64,000 nt of DNA from Mycolicibacterium moriokaense (GTDB taxonomy: Bacteria; Actinomycetota; Actinomycetes; Mycobacteriales; Mycobacteriaceae). Made by a program: the position numbers and the translations under genes. This document shows positions 59,781 to 64,000 of the stretch, piece after piece. The stretch's first letter is position 1. Each line of letters starts with the position of its first letter. The notes under the pieces were generated by a model. That model was not told where the DNA came from, made no database searches, and saw nothing but the letters and a program-made list of their open reading frames with translations. The DNA lies in NCBI RefSeq assembly GCF_010726085.1, contig NZ_AP022560.1, positions 5,270,001 through 5,334,000 on the forward strand. Reading direction: 5' to 3'.

Positions 59781-60063
59781 TAGCGGCCTCCTCGAAGTTC
59801 AGCCGAGCCAACAACTGGGCGAGCAGTGCCCGCTGCACGCGTGCCTCGGCGATGAACGGACTGATGACCGGCTGGCCCATGCTGCCCTTCACGGTCAGCG
59901 GGGCCTCCGCAGCGGCCTCATCGAGTTCCGCGATCTGATCGGCGGTTTTGCACGCCTGGTACAGCAATTCGGCCTTGTCTGGGTCGTTTTCGAGCGCGAA
60001 CTCACCTGTGATTTTGCGCCACAGGGTCCTACCGGGTTTCTGTAAACCCGCTGGGCAACGCAT
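59773..60063 (-). CDS. Phage terminase small-subunit-like protein
   Basis: 96 aa: CPAGLQKPGRTLWRKITGEF, LLYQACKTADQIAELDEAAA, PLTVKGSMGQPVISPFIAEARVQRALLAQLLARLNF. This helical pattern, especially the GSMGQ...ISPFIAEARVQRALLAQLL end, is that of small terminase subunits (P27-like) of actinophages, which pick the DNA to be packaged. AGGAG lies 5 nt upstream of ATG 60063. The position downstream of the capsid gene and without a large subunit beside it is unusual. Confidence 0.75.
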   Translation of the reverse strand: MRCPAGLQKPGRTLWRKITGEFALENDPDKAELLYQACKTADQIAELDEAAAEAPLTVKGSMGQPVISPFIAEARVQRALLAQLLARLNFEEAANE

Positions 60064-60071
60064 ATTTCTCC

Positions 60072-60104
60072 TAAACCTTACTGACATCGAAAAATAGAGG
60101 TTTA
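60072..60104. promoter_or_regulatory. Inverted repeat upstream of the terS-like gene
   Basis: TAAACCT (60072-60078) and AGGTTTA (60098-60104) form a 7-bp perfect dyad with an A/T-rich spacer. It overlaps the stop of the Cys-rich gene and the ribosome site of the terS-like gene. Could be an operator or an RNA hairpin masking the ribosome site. Confidence 0.35.
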
Positions 60105-60506
60105 AGTCTCAACGGATGGCTGAGGCGCATTACGGGCCGGTCGAGGGCCGGGGCCGGAGGGTAACCCCCCGTGGGGGGTGGTCGACCCGGTGACAGCCTC
60201 GTCCACCATCACCTGCACTCGTGTCAGTGTGTCGTTGAGATCGGCAGCAGCCGTCCATAATTCGCGAACATCAACACCACTAGCCGCACCACCACCGTGC
60301 TGCCGTGCCGTGCGGCACAGACGCTCGGCCTTGTCCACCAACATCGCTACGGTGCAGCACGCACCGGAGCAGTACCTGCGATCATCCGGACGCTGGCGCT
60401 TGCAGCCCTCACGCCTGCACGTCGGTTTGCCTTTGCCGCCCCGACTGCCCCTGCGTTGTTTCGGGACGGGCTTCTTCTGCGGTACATCCAGCGGGGACGG
60501 GGTCAT
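60102..60506 (-). CDS. Small Cys-rich (zinc-ribbon-like) phage protein
   Basis: 134 aa with a basic N-terminus and CRREGCKRQRPDDRRYCSGAC, a four-cysteine treble-clef/ribbon pattern, then a helical segment (MLVDKAERLCRTARQHGG) and a Pro-rich tail. ATGA overlap with the 64-aa gene. Probably DNA- or RNA-binding; not recognisable as an HNH nuclease because the catalytic His residues are missing. Confidence 0.65.
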   Translation of the reverse strand: MTPSPLDVPQKKPVPKQRRGSRGGKGKPTCRREGCKRQRPDDRRYCSGACCTVAMLVDKAERLCRTARQHGGGAASGVDVRELWTAAADLNDTLTRVQVMVDEAVTGSTTPHGGLPSGPGPRPARNAPQPSVET

Positions 60507-60697
60507 TCTTTTGAATTCCCTTCGGACACAACGTAAGCGATCTCGTCCAGGTAGATGCTCATCACCCGGTTGGATCGGTTGAGGGTAAAGGTAACTACCC
60601 CGTCCTTGACGGTAAGCGTGCCCGGTTTGACGTACCACGGTTTGCCGTTGGGGGTGGCGATACTCACCACCTTGTCCGGGTTGTCGATTCTGATCAT
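60503..60697 (-). CDS. Small phage protein, 64 aa
   Basis: MIRIDNPDKVVSIATPNGKP... with alternating strands (VKPGTLTVKDGVVTFTLNRSNRVMSIYLDEIAYVV), a small beta-barrel-like protein. AAAGGA precedes the ATG. It follows the capsid gene after a hairpin. Could be a capsid decoration or head protein; that is a guess from position. Confidence 0.55.
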   Translation of the reverse strand: MIRIDNPDKVVSIATPNGKPWYVKPGTLTVKDGVVTFTLNRSNRVMSIYLDEIAYVVSEGNSKE

Positions 60698-60725
60698 TGT
60701 CCTTTGTCTGTCATTCGAGGGAGAA

Positions 60726-60744
60726 CCCCCGGCTGGGCCGGGGG
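60726..60744. terminator. Hairpin after the capsid gene
   Basis: CCCCCGGC-TGG-GCCGGGGG: perfect 8-bp stem with a 3-nt loop, 28 bases past the capsid stop. It could reduce transcription downstream and so set the high capsid : connector ratio. Confidence 0.55.
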
Positions 60745-60771
60745 CCTCACTTCGGTTGGGAGAGGGGCGAA

Positions 60772-61632
60772 TTAGCCCTCATCCGGCACGGCGTAGCCAC
60801 GCACGTTCGCGGCCTCGTGCAGGAAGCCGATCCCGTAGCGGAAGTTCGCCATGACGTCCACCGCGTAGTTCAGGAACGCGGACTGGGTCGAACGCTCGAC
60901 CGAGGTACCCGTACGGATCACAAGGACGTTGTGCGCCTTGGAGATACCCCAGAAGTCGGTGTCCGTGTCAACGGCAGTCGACAGAATCACCGGACGGCCC
61001 AGGATGCGGAAACCGTCCTGAACGATCTCGATCAGCGGTTCGTTCGACCCCGTGGTCTGCTTCTTCAGCTTGGACAGAACCTCGGCCTTCTCGGGATGCA
61101 TGATCCACGAGGTGACCTCGCCCTGGTTCGCCTGAGCAGCGAACACAGCGGAGATGAACGGATCAAGCGAGGTCAGACCGTCGGTCGTATCGACCTCGGT
61201 GTAGCTCGTGCTGAGCAGACCGTTCGGACCCTTGGCCGTGGTGTTGCCCAGAGCCGCAGCGTCCACCGAGCGAATGATCTGCTGGGTCAACGCCCTACCG
61301 ACCAGTTCCGCCGTGTCCGGGGTGCTGTCGTCGGCGAGTTCCCGGCTCTGCCGGGTAGCGCCCGCCGTGCGGTAGATCGGCACGACGACCTCGTCGGTCT
61401 CCGGGTCGTCCAGTTGGATGAGGTCCAACTCGGCGTAGTGAGCGACATCCGGGTTGCCGGTGAGCTTCGGGTACCGGACCTGGTCCCTATCGGTCGAGGT
61501 GACCGTAAAGGCCCGAGCCGCAGCCGATTCGCCCTTCAGGGCGACGTCGACCAGCGACCCCAGGTCCTCCGGGGTGTACGCACCCGCAACCTGGGTGAAG
61601 CCGGTACCGGTCTTGACGTTGGTCAATGCCAT
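60772..61632 (-). CDS. Phage major capsid protein (HK97-fold type)
   Basis: 286 aa starting MALTNVKTGTGFTQVAGAYTP. It has the layout of short actinophage capsid proteins: an N-arm, then SAAARAFTVTSTDRDQVRYPKLTGNPDVAHYAE, the helix LVGRALTQQIIRSVDAAALGN, P-domain text ILGRPVILSTAVDTDTDFWGISK, and the C-terminal INYAVDVMANFRYGIGFLHE-type ending. AAGGAG lies upstream. Directly after the scaffold gene, as expected. No separate protease domain is fused. Confidence 0.88.
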   Translation of the reverse strand: MALTNVKTGTGFTQVAGAYTPEDLGSLVDVALKGESAAARAFTVTSTDRDQVRYPKLTGNPDVAHYAELDLIQLDDPETDEVVVPIYRTAGATRQSRELADDSTPDTAELVGRALTQQIIRSVDAAALGNTTAKGPNGLLSTSYTEVDTTDGLTSLDPFISAVFAAQANQGEVTSWIMHPEKAEVLSKLKKQTTGSNEPLIEIVQDGFRILGRPVILSTAVDTDTDFWGISKAHNVLVIRTGTSVERSTQSAFLNYAVDVMANFRYGIGFLHEAANVRGYAVPDEG

Positions 61633-61719
61633 AGAAGTGGCTCCTTAAATGAGTTCGGCCCCGAGCCGAATCCCGTTGCGGGACTTCGGCGCAGGGCCTC
61701 TGATGGTTGATGGACACAC

Positions 61720-61738
61720 CCCGAGCCACCGACTCGGG
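61720..61738. terminator. Hairpin between scaffold and capsid genes
   Basis: CCCGAG-N7-CTCGGG in the 176-bp gap between scaffold and capsid. Another short stem (GTCCCGCAACGGGAT type) lies nearer the capsid start. The gap has no gene and may hold a separate capsid promoter. Confidence 0.4.
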
Positions 61739-61808
61739 ATTGGGTTGTGCCACAGGCACTACGCGGTCACTGCCACCGCCACCGACGGTTAGTGCAGCGA
61801 CCAAAGTC

Positions 61809-62249
61809 TCACGGTGCGAACAGACCCGCCCAGGACGGCTTGGCCTTACCACCACCGCCGGGATAGCCCTGCGTGTGGTCAACCGGACGCTGGTGCGCCG
61901 ACAGACCGGGCCGCTCGGCGATGATCGCCTCGACGTCGGCCCGAACCTTCTCGGCATCCACCAGACCGTCCTCGGTGAGGTAGTCGGCTAGCTCGTTACC
62001 GCTCAGCGTGAACAGGTCGCTCGGTTGCGACAGCCCCGCCGAGGCGAGCCGTTCGACCTCGGCCCGCTGCAGGACCGACAGCCGCTCGGCCAGCGCATCA
62101 CGCTCGGCCCGAGCCTCGTTGCGTTCACGGCGGTATCGGGCCTCCTTGTTGCGGGGATTCTGCTCCCCGGCACCCTCACCTTCGGGGGTGCCGTTGAAGT
62201 CGTCTACGACGCTCTCAGCGTCTGTGGCAGTGGTGTTTTCGTCCGTCAT
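61809..62249 (-). CDS. Phage capsid scaffolding-like protein
   Basis: 146 aa. Acidic disordered start (DENTTATDAESVVDDFNG), long charged coiled-coil (RNKEARYRRERNEARAERDALAERLSVLQRAEVERLA), a short folded segment DLFTLSGNELADYLTEDGLVDAEKV, and a Gly/Pro C-terminus ending KPSWAGLFAP. This is the standard actinophage scaffold, immediately upstream of the capsid gene. ATGA overlap with the 87-aa gene. Confidence 0.85.
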   Translation of the reverse strand: MTDENTTATDAESVVDDFNGTPEGEGAGEQNPRNKEARYRRERNEARAERDALAERLSVLQRAEVERLASAGLSQPSDLFTLSGNELADYLTEDGLVDAEKVRADVEAIIAERPGLSAHQRPVDHTQGYPGGGGKAKPSWAGLFAP

Positions 62250-62509
62250 CGGTTCTCCTCAAGGTTCATCAGAAGGAGGCTGCGAACCTCCGGTGTCGTG
62301 TAGTGGCTGACCTCGCAGCGCCCGTACATGCCCTGCTCGGGTCGGATGGCGGTCTCGAACAGCACAAGTCCGTGGTCCTCGATGTACGCCGCCACCGGCA
62401 GATACTTCGGGTCACTCACGCTGCAGGCCAGACTCCGGGCGACGGTCAGTTGCGTCCCGTCACCGACCGCCGTGACCCACGGCGCTTCGGCGACCCGAAA
62501 CAGCTTCAT
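62246..62509 (-). CDS. Phage-block protein of unknown function, 87 aa
   Basis: Mixed alpha/beta protein (MKLFRVAEAPWVTAVGDGTQLTVARS, YIEDHGLVLFETAIRPEQG, YTTPEVRSLLLMNLEENR). Overlaps both neighbours by 4 bases, so it is part of a strictly coupled cassette. The tail resembles late-phage proteins of unknown role; no portal or protease signature. Confidence 0.65.
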   Translation of the reverse strand: MKLFRVAEAPWVTAVGDGTQLTVARSLACSVSDPKYLPVAAYIEDHGLVLFETAIRPEQGMYGRCEVSHYTTPEVRSLLLMNLEENR

Positions 62510-62826
62510 GCGGCCCTCCGAAGGGAATCCATTGCGGGAACCGCGGAACGGGCGTCAGCGGCCCGCTGAGAGCCTGCCCCTACCATCTCGTGGGCCTTGA
62601 ACCACGCCACCGACGTGGCGTTGTATCGGAACCTCCCGCGACCGTCCGTGCGCTCGGTCACCTTGCCCAGCGCCACCCCGTACTCGTTCAGGTGAGGTCG
62701 GTTGCGGTCCTCGTTGACCTCGACCACGGTCCCGACCTTTCCCCGGAAGCGGGGCCACGTCCCTTTGGAGGGGTAGCGGGTCTCGTCTCGTTCGATCCGT
62801 ACCCGGTCACCGACACGGGGAGTCAT
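62506..62826 (-). CDS. Phage-block protein with KOW/SH3-like start, 106 aa
   Basis: MTPRVGDRVRIERDET, then RFRGKVGTVVEVNEDRNRPHLNEYGVALGKV: a small SH3/KOW-type barrel, followed by a helical tail. ATGA overlaps on both sides. Function unknown. Confidence 0.6.
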   Translation of the reverse strand: MTPRVGDRVRIERDETRYPSKGTWPRFRGKVGTVVEVNEDRNRPHLNEYGVALGKVTERTDGRGRFRYNATSVAWFKAHEMVGAGSQRAADARSAVPAMDSLRRAA

Positions 62827-62909
62827 CGACGGCTCTCCCTTCGCATCGCGTAGAACATCCAGCCGAGCAATGCGGCGTCCCACACCACGGGCACTAGCAA
62901 CTGGCTCAC
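62823..62909 (-). CDS. Possible 28-aa single-helix membrane micro-protein
   Basis: GTG start 2 bases after the previous stop; peptide LLVPVVWDAALLGWMFYAM followed by RRESRR, i.e. one membrane helix with a basic cytoplasmic end. ATGA overlap with the 106-aa gene. Its placement within a coupled cassette supports translation. Confidence 0.45.
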   Translation of the reverse strand: MSQLLVPVVWDAALLGWMFYAMRRESRR

Positions 62910-62911
62910 GC

Positions 62912-63085
62912 TCAGTCCTCGCTCCAGTGGGTGATGGTTGCGCCGTCCAGCAGCGAGGTCCCTCGGTCGGGGCCGAGGATCACCTGGGCCGACTCCGGGA
63001 CCTTCCACGTCCTCTCCGGGAACACCGGCCCGTCGTCCGGGTCGTGGGCCAGGTATTCGGCCAGCTTCTTCTCCAGTTCGTTCAT
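62912..63085 (-). CDS. Phage-block small acidic protein, 57 aa
   Basis: MNELEKKLAEYLAHDPDDGP... with AAGGAAGGAAGG just upstream, the strongest ribosome site of the block. First gene after the tape-measure hairpin, hence probably first gene of a separate transcript leading into scaffold and capsid. Function unknown. Confidence 0.6.
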   Translation of the reverse strand: MNELEKKLAEYLAHDPDDGPVFPERTWKVPESAQVILGPDRGTSLLDGATITHWSED

Positions 63086-63112
63086 TCCTTCCTTCCTTTC
63101 GGTTGAGACGAC

Positions 63113-63146
63113 GAACCCCCCGAGGCCCGTAGGCCCCGAGGGGTTC
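63113..63146. terminator. Strong hairpin after the tape-measure gene
   Basis: GAACCCC..CGAGGCC (63113-63127) pairs with GGCCCCGAGGGGTTC (63132-63146) around a 4-nt loop, 10 bases past the tape-measure stop. No T-run. It separates the tail gene from the capsid cassette. Confidence 0.6.
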
Positions 63147-63156
63147 ATCAGCCCGG

Positions 63157-64000
63157 TTAGCGCCCCTTGAACTGCAGGGCTTTCTTGTTCACTTGGTTGT
63201 TCTTGATGGCAATCGCCTCATCGACGTTGCTGACGTTGAAGATGAACTGCTCGCCCAACTGCAGGCCGTAGTCCGCAATCGCTTGCAGCGCACCGTCACC
63301 GGAGAACCCGAGGTCCCGCATGAACTGGTCAGCGTTCGCCATCGCGAAGTCCTTGCCGATGCCGAGGAGTTGCTTCTCCCACTTCTGCATCGACTCCTGA
63401 GCGGCCTTCGTGGGAGCCATCGCCTCGGCTAGCTCGTCGGCGAAGCCGTGAGCGCGATCCAGCACGGAGACCATGCCCTTCTCCAGTCCGGTTTCGAGAC
63501 CGTCCATCAGAGCCAGACCGTTCGGTGTCAACACCTTGCGGTCGTACTCCAGCGGACCCTTGACCGCCGCGATCTTCGCGGCGATACCGGATGCGAAGTC
63601 CAGCACCGCCTGCAACCCGGCCTTTATACCCGCGAGCAGGCCGTCCATCAGTGCCCTACCGGCACCGACCAACACCCCGCCGAGGTTGCCCACCGCCGAG
63701 GCGACCTTGCCGCCGAGGGCACTCATCTCCGACACGATCTGCCCGATACCGGACACCACCGCCGCCACCGCCTGCGCCAGCGCCGACTGCACCGCAGCGA
63801 CAACCTGGGACCACGCTGACTGGGCGGCACCGACGATGCCGTTCCAGATACCGGAGAGCGCGGGGCCGATCCCTCGGGCGACCCCGAGGATCGTCTGCAC
63901 CGCGCCCCGGACGACACCGGTCACACCGTTCCACGCGGCCTGGGCCGCTGTGGTGAGGCCGTTCCACATCGTGGAGAGCGCCGGTACCACCGCCGCCGCG
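63157..64000 (-). CDS. Phage tail tape-measure protein, C-terminal part (runs off the window)
   Basis: 281 codons visible; the frame is open to the right edge, so the N-terminal part is outside. Repeats of W-N-G-hydrophobic type (MWNGLTTAAQAAWNGVTGVV, IWNGIVGAAQSAWSQVVAAVQ) and Ala/Gly/Val-rich helices are typical of tape-measure proteins. KGPLEYDRKVLTPNGLALMDGL followed by a soluble C-terminus is the normal end of actinophage versions. In phages it sets tail length. Confidence 0.85.
   Translation of the reverse strand, partial: AAAVVPALSTMWNGLTTAAQAAWNGVTGVVRGAVQTILGVARGIGPALSGIWNGIVGAAQSAWSQVVAAVQSALAQAVAAVVSGIGQIVSEMSALGGKVASAVGNLGGVLVGAGRALMDGLLAGIKAGLQAVLDFASGIAAKIAAVKGPLEYDRKVLTPNGLALMDGLETGLEKGMVSVLDRAHGFADELAEAMAPTKAAQESMQKWEKQLLGIGKDFAMANADQFMRDLGFSGDGALQAIADYGLQLGEQFIFNVSNVDEAIAIKNNQVNKKALQFKGR

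Overview
The window is chromosomal DNA of a high-GC actinobacterium, almost certainly a Mycobacterium/Mycolicibacterium. The gene order follows the M. tuberculosis Rv3308-Rv3365c backbone (pmmB, upp, satS, add-deoA-cdd, sdhCDAB, an Rv3329-type aminotransferase, dacB1, a YihY protein, trpS, metY-metX-methyltransferase, DUF3017-folD, an Rv3359-like flavin oxidoreductase, mfpA-mfpB conservon). Many starts have the mycobacterial leaderless signature TANNNT-N6/7-ATG. The pathogen-linked genes sapM and mtp of that backbone are missing, which suggests an environmental species; I cannot name it.

Layout. 0-8.6 kb: sugar-phosphate mutase, uracil salvage, an EspC-like/NlpC-P60 pair where sapM would be, the SecA2-pathway chaperone gene satS, a frameshifted VOC gene and the cdd-deoA-add salvage operon. 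8.8-12.3 kb: succinate dehydrogenase operon. 12.3-17.2 kb: a large cyclase-like/AAA regulator bracketed by a 61-bp direct repeat, then a carboxymuconolactone decarboxylase-family gene with its convergent ECF41 sigma factor. 17.3-27.5 kb: two amino-acid permeases, a stress protein, a small secreted protein with a PrsW-like protease, and a divergent aldehyde dehydrogenase / Lrp-AsnC + aminotransferase + SMP-30-like cluster that looks like amine/GABA catabolism. 27.7-36.4 kb: DacB1, YihY, TrpS, NDH-2, exonuclease III, an alpha/beta hydrolase and monomeric isocitrate dehydrogenase. 36.6-40.0 kb: SAM-IV riboswitch controlling metY-metX-methyltransferase. 40.0-52.7 kb: TetR/FAD monooxygenase pair, folD operon, old-yellow-enzyme homologue, FHA-ABC exporter, GNAT, amidohydrolase, NsrR-flavohaemoglobin pair and a PPOX-fold protein. 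52.7-57.4 kb: the five-gene mfp conservon (sensor kinase, roadblock, DUF742, MfpB GTPase, MfpA gyrase mimic).

From about 57.9 kb to the right edge the content is phage-derived. On the minus strand are the end of a tape-measure protein and then a tightly packed block: three small genes, an 87-aa protein, scaffold, HK97-type capsid, two small proteins, a terminase-small-subunit-like protein, one or two micro-ORFs, and head-tail adaptor, stopper and tail-terminator genes, stopping next to the host conservon. No large terminase, portal, protease or major tail gene is visible, and the tape-measure gene lies upstream of the scaffold, so the order is not that of a normal siphovirus. This block (rearranged prophage, capsid-forming satellite, or domesticated particle) is the best candidate for something new here, but its right end and integrase are outside the window.
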